A stretch of 64,000 nucleotides of DNA from Gordonia sp. SID5947 (GTDB lineage Bacteria; Actinomycetota; Actinomycetes; Mycobacteriales; Mycobacteriaceae): the NCBI RefSeq assembly GCF_009862785.1, contig NZ_WWHU01000001.1, positions 2,170,001-2,234,000 of the forward strand, written 5' to 3'. The notes below the pieces were generated by a model. The model worked only from the letters and a program-made list of their open reading frames with translations. It searched no databases and had not been told where the DNA came from. The translations under genes and the position numbers were made by a program. The first letter of the stretch is position 1; every line of letters begins with the position of its first letter. Below, piece by piece: positions 16,872 through 25,345 of the stretch.

Positions 16872-19109
16872 TCAGTTCGCCGAACCCACTGTCTCGCGCG
16901 GTGCCGACTCGGTTCCGGAGGGAACAAGCCCGCGATCGCGGACCGCGCCACCCTCGATGTCGAAGTTCACCACGAGTCGATCCAACCATCTCGGGAGGCC
17001 CCAGGCGCGATCTCCGAGTAATGCGATGATCGCCGGCACCACCATCATCCGAATGATGAAGGCGTCGAAGGCAACCGCGACCGCAAGTGCGAACCCGATC
17101 ATCTTGGACGTCGTGTCCGGGGCCAGCATGAACGCGGCGAACACGCTGATCATGATGATCGCCGCCGACGTCACCACGCGCGCACCATGCCGATATCCGG
17201 CGACGATGGCGTCCTTCGCCGACAGGCCGTGGATGTATTCCTCACGCATGCGCGTCACGAGGAACACCTGGTAGTCCATCGCCAGGCCGAAGACCACTCC
17301 GATCAGGAAGATCGGCAGGAACGACAGGATCGGCTGCGTGTGACTGATCAGCCCGAGGTCGCCCTCCTGGAAGATCGCGACCGTCACGCCGAAGGTCGCC
17401 AACACCGAGAAGATGAAGCCGAGAGTCCCGATCAGCGGGACCCAGATCGAACGGAACACCGCGATCATGATCAGGAAGGCCAGGCCCACCACCACCACGA
17501 GGTATGGGATCAGGGCCTTGTCGAGCTTGGCCGACAGATCCGACATGATGGCCGTCTGCCCGCCGACATGCAGCTGGGCACCCGCGGCCTCCACGCTCGG
17601 CGTGTGGTCGCGGATCTGCTCCATCAGCTCGTGAGTCGCCGCATCCGACGGCGCGCTCGTCGGTGTCACCGAGATGAGGGCGGTGTCCGCGCCGACCTGA
17701 GGCTGCGTCGTACCGTTGCCGATCCAGGTCAGGGTGTCGGTGTTGGCGACGTCGGCCAGCGTCTTGATGTGCTCGACGGTCTGTTCGGCGGGCACCCTCA
17801 CGTCACCGTTCTCGCTGTGAACCACCACCAGCAGCGGGCCGTTGATGCCCTCGCCGAAACCCCGCTGCAGCAACGATTGTGCGGACGCCTCGTCGTCGGT
17901 GGTCAGGGACATGCCCAACTCGAGTTTCGTGGCCGGGATCGCGGCCAGCACCAGCACGGCCAGACCGGCGATGATGAACGGCAGCGGCCGTTTCACAACG
18001 GTCCGGCCGAACCGCACGCCGAGGGTCTCGGCGGTGTCGGACGGTTCGGCGTGTCTGATCCACGGGATGCGGGGGGCGAAGGCGAACCGGCCGACGGCGC
18101 CGAGCAACGCCGGGATCAGTGTCAGGGCGGCGAGAACCGCAACAGCCACGGCGACCGCGGCGCCCATACCCATCTGAGTGATCAGCGGGATCCCGACGAC
18201 CATCAGCGCCACCACCGCGATGATGACGGTGAGCCCGGCGAACACCACCGCGGACCCGGCCGTGCCGACCGCCCGGCCGGCCGCATCTGCGGCGGCACCT
18301 CCGCGCTTTCGTTCACTGCGATAACGCGACACGATGAAGAGCGCATAGTCGATCGAGACGGCGATGCCGAGCATCGTGACGATCCCGGTGGCCGTCTGGT
18401 TGATGCTCATGAACTCGGCCCCGAGGGTCAGCAGCATGATCGTGATCATCACCCCGATCAGGCCGGTCACCAGCGGGATGAACGCGGCGACGAGCGCGCC
18501 GAAGGCGACGATCATCACGACGAAGGCCACGGCGAAACCGATCATCTCGGCCTTGCCGCCCGCCTCCTGGACCTGCATGAGCGACCCGGTCGCCTCGACC
18601 TGTAGTCCCCCGCCCCGGTGGTCGGCGAGGATCTCCTTCAGTTGCTCCTTCTCGTCGACCGTCAGGTCGAGGAGCTCGATGTTCTGGCGAACCTGGATCA
18701 GACCGACCTTGCCGTCGTCGCCGAGGACGGCAGAGGCGAGCGCCGGTTGCGCCTTGGCCACCGTCATCGGGTTCACCACGGTCGTGCGGTCGGTGAGTTC
18801 GGGCAGTTCGTGCAGATCCGCGACAAGCGCATCGATCTGCGACGAGTGTGCGGCCAGCCCGTCGTCGGCAGCCACCAACACACTGGTCGACGCCTGCGAC
18901 TGCTGCTTCATCACCTCCGGGAAGTACTTCTCGACCTGTGACGTCGCGGTTCCGGAATCGGTACCTGGCAGGCTGAAGTCCTTCGCGAACTTCGGGCTCA
19001 GGGCACCCACGAGGCCGGAGACGGTCACAGCGGCGAGCAGCCAGACTGCGATCACCCACCACTTGTGCCGGAAGGAGAACCTCCCGACTCGGTACAACAT
19101 CGACGCCAT
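16872..19109 (-). CDS. MmpL/RND-family membrane transporter
   Basis: This is a 745-residue RND-type transporter of the MMPL family, which exports lipids, siderophores or other hydrophobic molecules across the plasma membrane using the proton gradient. It shows twofold symmetry: a first helix (WWVIAVWLLAAVTVSGLVG), a loop of about 130 residues, then six helices containing VSIDYALFIVSRYRSE. A second loop and a second set containing MDYQVFLVTRMREEY follow. The two Asp-Tyr pairs are the proton-relay residues of the family. ATG 19109 has GGGAAG 5 bases upstream and is preferred over a start 60 bases earlier. It is the first gene of MmpL-TetR-SDR. No MmpS partner is adjacent. Confidence 0.92.
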   Translation of the reverse strand: MASMLYRVGRFSFRHKWWVIAVWLLAAVTVSGLVGALSPKFAKDFSLPGTDSGTATSQVEKYFPEVMKQQSQASTSVLVAADDGLAAHSSQIDALVADLHELPELTDRTTVVNPMTVAKAQPALASAVLGDDGKVGLIQVRQNIELLDLTVDEKEQLKEILADHRGGGLQVEATGSLMQVQEAGGKAEMIGFAVAFVVMIVAFGALVAAFIPLVTGLIGVMITIMLLTLGAEFMSINQTATGIVTMLGIAVSIDYALFIVSRYRSERKRGGAAADAAGRAVGTAGSAVVFAGLTVIIAVVALMVVGIPLITQMGMGAAVAVAVAVLAALTLIPALLGAVGRFAFAPRIPWIRHAEPSDTAETLGVRFGRTVVKRPLPFIIAGLAVLVLAAIPATKLELGMSLTTDDEASAQSLLQRGFGEGINGPLLVVVHSENGDVRVPAEQTVEHIKTLADVANTDTLTWIGNGTTQPQVGADTALISVTPTSAPSDAATHELMEQIRDHTPSVEAAGAQLHVGGQTAIMSDLSAKLDKALIPYLVVVVGLAFLIMIAVFRSIWVPLIGTLGFIFSVLATFGVTVAIFQEGDLGLISHTQPILSFLPIFLIGVVFGLAMDYQVFLVTRMREEYIHGLSAKDAIVAGYRHGARVVTSAAIIMISVFAAFMLAPDTTSKMIGFALAVAVAFDAFIIRMMVVPAIIALLGDRAWGLPRWLDRLVVNFDIEGGAVRDRGLVPSGTESAPRETVGSAN

Positions 19110-19157
19110 CGTCTTCCCTTCACATCGGTGTGTTCGCTCGGGGCCCCAAAAAGTGTT

Positions 19158-19170
19158 AGTGGATGCCACT
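19158..19170 (-). promoter_or_regulatory. Inverted repeat AGTGG-ATG-CCACT upstream of MmpL
   Basis: The exact 5-bp arms AGTGG (19158-19162) and CCACT (19166-19170) lie 49-61 bases before the MmpL start codon, in the AT-richest stretch of the region. The size and position suit a TetR operator. The regulator encoded downstream of MmpL is the obvious candidate. Confidence 0.45.
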
Positions 19171-19262
19171 TGTTACTGGATACTGAAAGATGCGCGTTTT
19201 CGCCACCTGAAACGGACAATTGTGGCGGACGCCTCGGGTGTGGGCCACGGCGTCACAGATCA

Positions 19263-19293
19263 TCGAACATCTGTTCGCATCGTGCGGTAGGCT
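19263..19293 (+). promoter_or_regulatory. LexA SOS box and -10 box of the AlkB-type gene
   Basis: TCGAAC-ATCT-GTTCGC (19263-19278) matches 11 of 12 fixed positions of the actinobacterial SOS box TCGAAC-N4-GTTCGA. The box overlaps the -35 region, and a -10 box TAGGCT (19288-19293) follows, with the ATG at 19300 seven bases after it. LexA bound here would block polymerase, and DNA damage would release it. Confidence 0.75.
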
Positions 19294-19299
19294 GTGCGC

Positions 19300-19929
19300 A
19301 TGGCCGCGGGCATACAGGGGTCGCTTTTCGATCAGCAGTGCGACGAGACGACAGTGGGAGATCTGGACGACACCTCCACGCGGCGCGTGCTCTCCGACGG
19401 CGCGTGGGTCGATCTCCGTCCTGGGTGGATCTCCGGTTCCGATCTCCTGTTCGACACCCTCCGCGCAACCGCGGCGTGGCGCACCGAGCGGCGCCGGATG
19501 TACGACCGCGTCGTCGACGTCCCGCGCCTGGTCGCGACCTACCTCGACGGCGATTCGTTCCCCGACCCGTTGCTCCGCGATGCGCGCGACCGGCTCTCGC
19601 GGCATTACCGCGACGAACTTCCCGAAGGGTTCGCCACCGCCGGCCTCTGTCTGTACCGCGATGGCTCCGACAGCGTCGCCTGGCACGGTGACCGGATCGG
19701 GCGAGGATCGTCCGAGGACACGATGGTGGCGATCCTCTCGCTCGGCGCCCCTCGACCATTGATGTTGCGTCCCCGCGGCGGCGGTGCCTCACTGCGGTTC
19801 ATGGTCGGCCCGGGAGATCTGCTGGTGATGGGCGGCAGCTGTCAACGGACGTGGGAGCACGCAATACCGAAGTCGCCCGGCGTCGGCCCCCGGATCAGCG
19901 TGCAGTTCCGTCCGCCGGGCGTCTGGTAG
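19300..19929 (+). CDS. alkB: AlkB-type 2-oxoglutarate/Fe(II) DNA repair dioxygenase
   Basis: AlkB enzymes remove alkyl groups from N1-methyladenine and N3-methylcytosine by oxidation with Fe(II), O2 and 2-oxoglutarate. The iron-binding HxD is WHGD near residue 130, the distal His is in TWEHAIPK near 188, and RISVQFRPPG near the C terminus carries the arginine that binds 2-oxoglutarate. The protein has 209 residues, the usual size. ATG 19300 is chosen because a leaderless promoter with a LexA box ends just before it. A GTG 6 bases upstream is an alternative. The gene stands alone, with MmpL divergent upstream. An SOS-controlled repair role fits both sequence and promoter. Confidence 0.88.
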   Translation: MAAGIQGSLFDQQCDETTVGDLDDTSTRRVLSDGAWVDLRPGWISGSDLLFDTLRATAAWRTERRRMYDRVVDVPRLVATYLDGDSFPDPLLRDARDRLSRHYRDELPEGFATAGLCLYRDGSDSVAWHGDRIGRGSSEDTMVAILSLGAPRPLMLRPRGGGASLRFMVGPGDLLVMGGSCQRTWEHAIPKSPGVGPRISVQFRPPGVW

Positions 19930-20031
19930 CACCGATCGGACAGACCGGGCATCGGCCGCACCCATCACCGTCCCCATCCTGGTCAGGTGGTTGAATCGGG
20001 AGCGTTGTCACCGCCCCGGGGCCGAGCCGAA

Positions 20032-20580
20032 ATGAGAAACATGATCAAGAAGTCCGCTGCCGCCGCCATCCTTGCCACCGCCGCGATCGCCACCGCGGCC
20101 TCCCCGGCGACCGCCGGTCCGCTGGACACGTTGTTCGGCAGCGCGGGAGCAGGCAGCTCGGGCTCGGGCAGCTCTGATCTCCTCGACGCCGGTAGCTCCG
20201 CTCTCGGCTCGTCGAGCTCGACGCCACAGCACTACGGAAAGCTCGGACGTCCCGACGCCACAAACGGCGTCAAGTCCATCAATGTGTGGACGTATGCGCC
20301 CAAGGCACAGGCGATCTCTCCTGGCGTCTACCCGAAGAACTCACATCTCGGCGTCCGGTGGAACTCGACCATCGATGCCGGCCCGGTGGTCGACGGCAAC
20401 GAATGCCGGATGGAGATCCGCCTGTCCGGCCCGAAGATCCCGAAGAAGGCGCAGCTGACCAAAACGCAGGACTGCACCTCCGCCAAGTCGTTCCTGCTGC
20501 GGACCCCGGGTTCGTACGCGATCAGCGTCACCGACATGATCTCCGGAGCCTCCAACTCCATCAGGTTCGACGTCCAGTAG
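20032..20580 (+). CDS. Small secreted protein of unknown function
   Basis: The protein has 182 residues. It begins MRNMIKKSAAAAILATAAIATAASPATAG as a Sec signal peptide: basic start, Ala-rich helix and an A-T-A cleavage site near residue 29. A Ser/Gly linker (about 30-65) leads into a domain of about 110 residues with exactly two cysteines, in GNECRMEI and TQDCTSAK, likely a disulfide. The predicted domain is beta-rich with an IRFDV end, like an immunoglobulin-type sandwich. No lipobox is present, so it is probably secreted or wall-associated. I do not recognise the family. It ends 18 bases before a convergent SDR gene. Confidence 0.7.
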   Translation: MRNMIKKSAAAAILATAAIATAASPATAGPLDTLFGSAGAGSSGSGSSDLLDAGSSALGSSSSTPQHYGKLGRPDATNGVKSINVWTYAPKAQAISPGVYPKNSHLGVRWNSTIDAGPVVDGNECRMEIRLSGPKIPKKAQLTKTQDCTSAKSFLLRTPGSYAISVTDMISGASNSIRFDVQ

Positions 20581-20598
20581 GCGGACGTTCGGCCCCCG

Positions 20599-21474
20599 TC
20601 AGACCTGGAAGCCGATTCCGGTCAGCTTCTCCGACGCGGTCCACAGGCCATCGCGGACGGCCTGGTCGTCGGCACGCTTGTGATAGCCGGAGATCCCCGG
20701 TGCGCCACGCGCGCCGAACATCTGCGTCGGCCCGTAGAAGGTGCCGTTCGTGACGTCGGGTGAGGTCGCCGCGTACAGCGACGGCAGCGCGCCCGCCGCG
20801 GCCGACTGCGCGAACACCTTGTTCGCCACGTTCATGAACACGTCCTCGACGGTCCCCGATTTGCCCTGGAGTTCGGTTGCGGCGTAACCGGGATGAGCGA
20901 TCAGCGACGACGTCGCGGAACCCGTCGCGGCCAGTCTTTCGGCCAACTCCTTGCCGAACATGAGATTGGCCATCTTGGAGTCGCCGTACGCGCGCCAACG
21001 CCGATAACGTCGCTTGTCCCAGTTGAGGTCACCGAGGTCGATACGCCCGATCTGATGCATCGACGACGACAGCGTGACGACTCGATCGGAGATCTTCGGC
21101 AGCACCAGCGCCGTCAACGCGAAATGGCCGAGATGGTTTGTGCCCATCTGCATCTCGAAGCCCTGCGCCGTGCGGCCGAACGGGATCGCCATCACACCCG
21201 CGTTGTTGATCAGCACGTCGGCCCCGCTGAGTCCGTCGGCGAAGGCGCGCACCGACTCGAGGTCGGCGAGGTCGAGTTGCGCGACCGTCGCCGCGGGCCC
21301 GATCTCCCGCGCGACCGCCTCGGCCTTCTGCGCGTTACGACAGGCCAGGATCACCTGGGCACCTGCGGCGGCGAGCGCCTTCGCCGTCTGGGCTCCCAGG
21401 CCACTGTTGGCACCGGTGACCACGACCGTGCGCCCTGACTGATCCGGGATGTCCGATGTCGACCAACCACTCAT
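20599..21474 (-). CDS. Short-chain dehydrogenase, retinol-dehydrogenase-like
   Basis: The 291-residue SDR has the cofactor motif TGANSGLG (about residues 20-27), NNAG (about 90-93), and the catalytic YGDSK near residue 164 with the upstream serine in LSSSMH. The type TGANSGLGxxTAxxLAxxGAxVILACRN, here with Arg after Cys, marks an NADP-preferring enzyme of the retinol dehydrogenase/WW-oxidoreductase-like group common in mycobacteria (Rv0439c type). The physiological substrate is unknown. It stands alone between a convergent secreted protein and the cyclase gene on the same strand, 92 bases away. Confidence 0.88.
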   Translation of the reverse strand: MSGWSTSDIPDQSGRTVVVTGANSGLGAQTAKALAAAGAQVILACRNAQKAEAVAREIGPAATVAQLDLADLESVRAFADGLSGADVLINNAGVMAIPFGRTAQGFEMQMGTNHLGHFALTALVLPKISDRVVTLSSSMHQIGRIDLGDLNWDKRRYRRWRAYGDSKMANLMFGKELAERLAATGSATSSLIAHPGYAATELQGKSGTVEDVFMNVANKVFAQSAAAGALPSLYAATSPDVTNGTFYGPTQMFGARGAPGISGYHKRADDQAVRDGLWTASEKLTGIGFQV

Positions 21475-21566
21475 GCTCGCGACCCCCTGTTCATCGAATG
21501 ATGCGGTCCACGCTATTGATCCGGCCGATGGCCGTCAACGATCGAGGAATCCGAACGGCAGGTGCA

Positions 21567-23255
21567 TCATCCCGGCCGCCCCCACACGGCGAGCGGGACG
21601 CAGCAGGCCGGACAGCATCCCCCGAGCGTCGGCGTCGCCGGTTCGACGACCATCGCGGCCGGGGCGAAGACCTCCGTCGGCCGTGGCCGACCGCGCAGCG
21701 TCCGGGTACCCACCGAACTCCATTCCTGCGCTTCGTCGCCTGCTGCGGCGACGGCCGCATCGCCCGCGAGAACGGGGACGGCGGACGTCTTGGCGAGTTC
21801 GGACAGCCGGGCGCACTCGTTCACCGGGTCGCCGATGACGGTGTACTCGTAACGCTGTTCCGCACCGACGTTGCCTGCGAACGACATCCCGTACGACACC
21901 CCGATCCCCCACCGGACCGGGAGTTCTTCGAGCCGCACCGCCAGGTCCCGCGCGGCCGCCAGCGCCGCGGCGGCCGGGTCGTCGATGACGACCGGCACAC
22001 CGAACACCGCAAGCGCGGCGTCACCCTCGAACTTGTTGACGAAGCCCGAATGACTGTCGACCACATCGGCGACGATGGTGAAGAAGCTGTTCAGCAGTTT
22101 CACCGTGGCCTGCGGATCCTGCTGAGCCGCAATCGACGTCGACCCCACGATGTCGACGAACAGGACGCCCGCCAGAGCATTGGTGCCGTGCATGCCGACG
22201 CCGCGTTCGAGCGCGAGTTCGGCGACGGTGTCCCCTACGTGGCGCGCGAAGAGTTCGCGCATGCGTTCGCGTTCGTCGAGGCCCTCCACCATCTCGTTGA
22301 AACCGTGTTGCAGGACGCCGAGTTCGGACGAGTCGTAGACCGCGACGTGGGCCGAGAGATCACCTCGCTCGACCCGTTCCACGGCTCGACGCAGATCGAT
22401 GAGCGGATCGGCGATGGCCCGCCCGATCAACACCATGACGCGGGCGCCGGACGCGAGACCGACGATCGCGAGTACCACGGTGGCCCAGTCGACGGGTCCG
22501 GCGGCCGGCGGGAGCATGCCGGTCCATCGCCCGATATTGATGATGAGCAGGCCGAGCATCGGGACCGCCGAGCTCACCGCCCACACCGCGATCATCCTCG
22601 TCCGGACACCATGCATCACGTGCTGGGCCGGCGCCGCGCGCAGCGCGACGACCGACAACGGCCGTGCGGCACGCTCGGCGAACATGTAGGTGATACAGGA
22701 ACTCGAGAAACCCGCCAGCATGAATGCCACCGCGACGCCCACGACCGTCTTCTCGGTGAGCTCGTTGGCGGTGAGGACGTAGGAGAGCACTGCAGCCGAC
22801 CACGCGATCAGGGTGGCGATCACCTGGTGGCCCGGGATGCGCTGCACGGCGCGACGCCGGGCCCGGTCGGCTGGACGCCCGCTGACGAACCACCGGAGTT
22901 GCGGCCGGAACATCGAGAGGCCGAGAACCACGTTGATGAGCAGCCCGATCACGATCGCGATGACGACGGCGGGAAAGTTGGGGGCGCCGAGCGTGGTGTC
23001 GAAATTGAGTTGGCCGCCGTTGAACGCGAGTTGCACGAGGAGGAAGGTCTCGGCGCCCACGACACAGTTCGCGATGCTGATCGTGAGAGCGGCCGCCGCT
23101 GTGGCCCATCGAGCCATCCGTGCGCGTTCGGTCGCGGTCAGGCTCGACCAGTGCTGCGCGATGGGTGCACTGATGCGGCCCCACCACAAAGAGGGCGCAT
23201 GGACTCCGCCCCACGACCCGACGGTGTCGGACCAGGGGCCGTGTGGTCGCACCAT
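21567..23255 (-). CDS. Membrane-bound class III adenylate/guanylate cyclase with HAMP domain
   Basis: This 562-residue cyclase has a membrane part of about six helices (residues about 45-275), a HAMP domain (IADPLIDLRRAVERVERGDLSAHV and following) and a catalytic class III domain. In the last, FVDIVGST carries one metal aspartate, VNKFEGDAALAVFG the substrate lysine and second aspartate, and VIGDPVNECARLSE the adenine-side and transition-state residues. This order matches the mycobacterial Rv1318c-Rv1320c/Rv3645 group. ATG 23255 is used because GGGAGGTGG stands 4 bases upstream. A longer start lacks such a site. The C terminus is a Cys/Pro-rich tail. Product cAMP is expected. Confidence 0.92.
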   Translation of the reverse strand: MVRPHGPWSDTVGSWGGVHAPSLWWGRISAPIAQHWSSLTATERARMARWATAAAALTISIANCVVGAETFLLVQLAFNGGQLNFDTTLGAPNFPAVVIAIVIGLLINVVLGLSMFRPQLRWFVSGRPADRARRRAVQRIPGHQVIATLIAWSAAVLSYVLTANELTEKTVVGVAVAFMLAGFSSSCITYMFAERAARPLSVVALRAAPAQHVMHGVRTRMIAVWAVSSAVPMLGLLIINIGRWTGMLPPAAGPVDWATVVLAIVGLASGARVMVLIGRAIADPLIDLRRAVERVERGDLSAHVAVYDSSELGVLQHGFNEMVEGLDERERMRELFARHVGDTVAELALERGVGMHGTNALAGVLFVDIVGSTSIAAQQDPQATVKLLNSFFTIVADVVDSHSGFVNKFEGDAALAVFGVPVVIDDPAAAALAAARDLAVRLEELPVRWGIGVSYGMSFAGNVGAEQRYEYTVIGDPVNECARLSELAKTSAVPVLAGDAAVAAAGDEAQEWSSVGTRTLRGRPRPTEVFAPAAMVVEPATPTLGGCCPACCVPLAVWGRPG

Positions 23256-23323
23256 ACGGCCACCTCCCTGCCCAGCGGCGTAGTGCCACCCTACCGAACG
23301 CAATGGTGGCGGCGACCACGAAA

Positions 23324-23397
23324 ACGGGAGTCGACGCCGCGCTCAGATGGCGCGGGGTCGACTCCCGTCAGACGTCGGACCGGGGGCGTGTCCCCGG
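23324..23397 (-). terminator. Strong intrinsic terminator after yceI (two hairpins)
   Basis: ACGGGAGTCGAC (23324-23335) pairs exactly with GTCGACTCCCGT (23357-23368). Inside it CCGCGC (23337-23342) pairs with GCGCGG (23350-23355), leaving a 7-base loop and a single G-G mismatch, an 18-pair stem. On the minus strand TTTT follows directly. A smaller hairpin CCGGGG/CCCCGG (23380-23397) precedes it. The pair separates yceI from the cyclase gene on the same strand. Confidence 0.8.
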
Positions 23398-23419
23398 CTC
23401 CGGGATCAGACAGCCGGGA

Positions 23420-23968
23420 TCAGGCCGGCTGGCCCGCCTCGATCTCGAGGGTGATGGTGACCTTGTCGCCGACGACGACGCCGCCGCCCTCGAGCGGCAT
23501 CTCGATGTCGATACCGAAGTCCTTGCGGTTCAGCACGGTCTTCGCCTCGAAGCCGGCGACCGGGCCGTAGCCCATGCCCGGGCTCACACCGTTGAACTCG
23601 AGCTCGAGCTCGACAGACTTCGTCACGCCCTTGAGGGTGAAGTCGCCGGTGAGGACGTAGTCGTCGCCCTTGGGCGCGACACCGGTGGAGACGAAGGTGG
23701 CCTTCGGGAACTTCTCCGCGTCGAAGAAGTCGGCAGACTTGATGTGCCCATCACGCTGCTCGTTGCCGGTGGTGATGGAGGTGACGTCGATCTCGGCCTG
23801 CACGGACGGGGTCCCGTCCTCGGCGATGGTGATGGTGCCGGAGAAGGTCTCGAAGTTTCCGCGAACCTTGCTGACCATGAGGTGCTTGACGGAGAAGGCG
23901 ACGGCGGAGTGCGACGCGTCGATCGTCCAGGTTCCGGTGGCGATCGGGGCGGTGACGGCTGTGGTCAT
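23420..23968 (-). CDS. YceI-family lipid-binding protein
   Basis: YceI proteins are beta-barrels of the lipocalin type that bind a polyisoprenoid chain. The 182 residues match well: GTWTIDASHSAVAFSVKHLMVSKVRGNF at 12-39 is the characteristic start, VTSITTGNEQRDGHIKSADFFD in the middle, and DFTLKGVTKSVELELEFNGV further on. There is no signal peptide, so this version would be cytoplasmic, as in many actinobacteria. ATG 23968 has GGAGGATTTG upstream. It is a monocistronic unit bounded by the strong terminator at 23324. The exact role, perhaps isoprenoid or quinone binding, is unknown. Confidence 0.93.
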   Translation of the reverse strand: MTTAVTAPIATGTWTIDASHSAVAFSVKHLMVSKVRGNFETFSGTITIAEDGTPSVQAEIDVTSITTGNEQRDGHIKSADFFDAEKFPKATFVSTGVAPKGDDYVLTGDFTLKGVTKSVELELEFNGVSPGMGYGPVAGFEAKTVLNRKDFGIDIEMPLEGGGVVVGDKVTITLEIEAGQPA

Positions 23969-24098
23969 GGTGACAAATCCTCCAGATGGGCGGTGTTCGT
24001 TGTTCGGTCTGTGAGAGTGGGCCTTCTCGACCCATCACAGCTTCAAACGGACCGCGGTCCGATTTCATTCCCGGGTTTACGGGATTTTCTGGAAAAGA

Positions 24099-24701
24099 TC
24101 ATCGCCACGCGAAAACCGGCTGTTCGAAGCCGTCGACCCGAGTGGCCCGCCCGCGGAGGACGACCTCGGCGAACTGGTAGATGACTGCTGCCGTCGGGGC
24201 GTGGACGAGGGCACCGACGATCGGGAGCTGGATCACCGGGCGGTCAGATTCGGGGATGGTCAGGAACCTCGGCTCCACCATCAACTCCTCGAAGGTGACG
24301 AAGAACAGCTCGGCGACCTCGTCCGGGTTGGGGTCTGGGGTGTGCGAATCGTCTGACCAGCAGACGACCGGCGTGATGACAAAGCCGGACCGGGTCGGAT
24401 AGTCATCGAGCAAGCCCAGCACGCTGTCGGCCGGCAGTTCGACGCCGATCTCCTCGTGGAGCTCACGCAACGCGGCGGTGGGCGGGTCCTCGCCCGGATC
24501 GAGGCGTCCGCCGGGCAACGCGTACTGAGCAGCGTGACGCCGCATCGTCGCAGGCCGTTTGGTCAGCCAGATCCCATGGTGACCGTCGCGCTCGGCAATG
24601 GTGATGGCCACCGCGGCGGCCCGGGCATCGGGAACCTCGGCCGACTGCCGCCGGAAACCGGACATCCGCGCGGCCACAGCGGCGCGGTCAAGGGTGTTCA
24701 C
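24099..24701 (-). CDS. Nudix hydrolase, CoA pyrophosphatase-like
   Basis: The Nudix box GX5EX7REUXEEXGU is visible as [23 protein letters not shown] in two overlapping stretches (G to E, then REL to EEIG). Before it lies LPGGR, and the region [20 protein letters not shown] matches NudL-type enzymes that cleave CoA and acyl-CoA into 3',5'-ADP and phosphopantetheine. With the GTG start at 24701 the protein has 200 residues. An ATG/GTG 48 bases earlier is possible but would overlap the divergent TetR promoter. It is divergent from the TetR-ABC operon. Other Nudix substrates cannot be excluded. Confidence 0.82.
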   Translation of the reverse strand: MNTLDRAAVAARMSGFRRQSAEVPDARAAAVAITIAERDGHHGIWLTKRPATMRRHAAQYALPGGRLDPGEDPPTAALRELHEEIGVELPADSVLGLLDDYPTRSGFVITPVVCWSDDSHTPDPNPDEVAELFFVTFEELMVEPRFLTIPESDRPVIQLPIVGALVHAPTAAVIYQFAEVVLRGRATRVDGFEQPVFAWR

Positions 24702-24751
24702 ATTTTCCAGTTGACCACGGACCGATCTCTGCACGATCGCCGACCACACCC

Positions 24752-24780
24752 TTGCCCACCGAATTGTTAGAGTCTAACAT
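24752..24780 (+). promoter_or_regulatory. Promoter with perfect TGTTAGA-G-TCTAACA operator
   Basis: TGTTAGA-G-TCTAACA (24765-24779) is an exact 15-base palindrome. It covers the -10 box TAACAT (24775-24780). A -35 box TTGCCC (24752-24757) stands 17 bases upstream. The ATG at 24788 is 8 bases after the -10 box, so the transcript is leaderless or nearly so. Binding of the TetR protein encoded first in the operon would block its own promoter. Confidence 0.75.
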
Positions 24781-24787
24781 TTTGATC

Positions 24788-25345
24788 ATGGCCAGTCATG
24801 GCAAAGCCCAGCGCACTCGCGAGCGACTGGTGCGCGCGGCCCTCGATCTCTGCGCCGCCGAAGGGTTCGAGAACGTCAGCGTGGGTCGGATCGCGGAAGC
24901 CGCCGGGGTCACCGAGATGACCTTCTATCGCAACTTCCCCACCAAGGAAAGCGTCCTCCTCGACGACCCGTTCGACCCGGTGATCGCGGATGCGGTGGTC
25001 GGCCAACCCGCGCATCTGCCGGCATTGGCCGCCGTCGCGGCTGGTGTGCGGTCCGCGTGGGGCGCCGTCGAGACGGCCGACCTCGACGTCGTGCGAGACC
25101 GCCTGGGGGTGGTCGCACAGTCACCGCGGTTGCGCGGCGCGATGACCCAGAGCACCGCGGCCACCGCAGCCTCGATCGGAGGGGCCCTGCGCGCTCGCGG
25201 CGCCGCGGCCCCCGATGCCGAGATCGCTGCGGCCGCTGCCGTCGCCGCACTGACCGCGGCCCTGATGGCCTGGGCCCAGGACGACTCGACCGCACTCGAC
25301 ACCGCGATCGAGCGCGCGCTCCGGATCCTGGAGGGTGAGCGATGA
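24788..25345 (+). CDS. TetR-family regulator of the ABC transporter operon
   Basis: This TetR regulator of 185 residues has its helix-turn-helix in the first 55 residues: KAQRTRERLVRAALDLCAAEG, VSVGRIAEAAGVTEMTFYRNFP, TKESVL. An Ala-rich C-terminal half follows. The start MASHGKAQR is fixed by the promoter just upstream. It overlaps the ABC ATPase gene by 4 bases (ATGA), so it is co-expressed with the transporter. The near operator and coupling indicate that the ligand is likely the transported compound or a related one. The ligand is not known. Confidence 0.92.
   Translation: MASHGKAQRTRERLVRAALDLCAAEGFENVSVGRIAEAAGVTEMTFYRNFPTKESVLLDDPFDPVIADAVVGQPAHLPALAAVAAGVRSAWGAVETADLDVVRDRLGVVAQSPRLRGAMTQSTAATAASIGGALRARGAAAPDAEIAAAAAVAALTAALMAWAQDDSTALDTAIERALRILEGER

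Noticed and set aside
17187-18605. Open frame of over 470 codons antisense to MmpL, rich in His, Asp and Arg
   Set aside because: Composition is that of an antisense frame of a membrane gene; MmpL motifs on the other strand are unambiguous.
21456-23570. Open frame of 704 codons antisense to the cyclase and running over yceI
   Set aside because: It spans two real genes and their terminator and has no recognisable domain.
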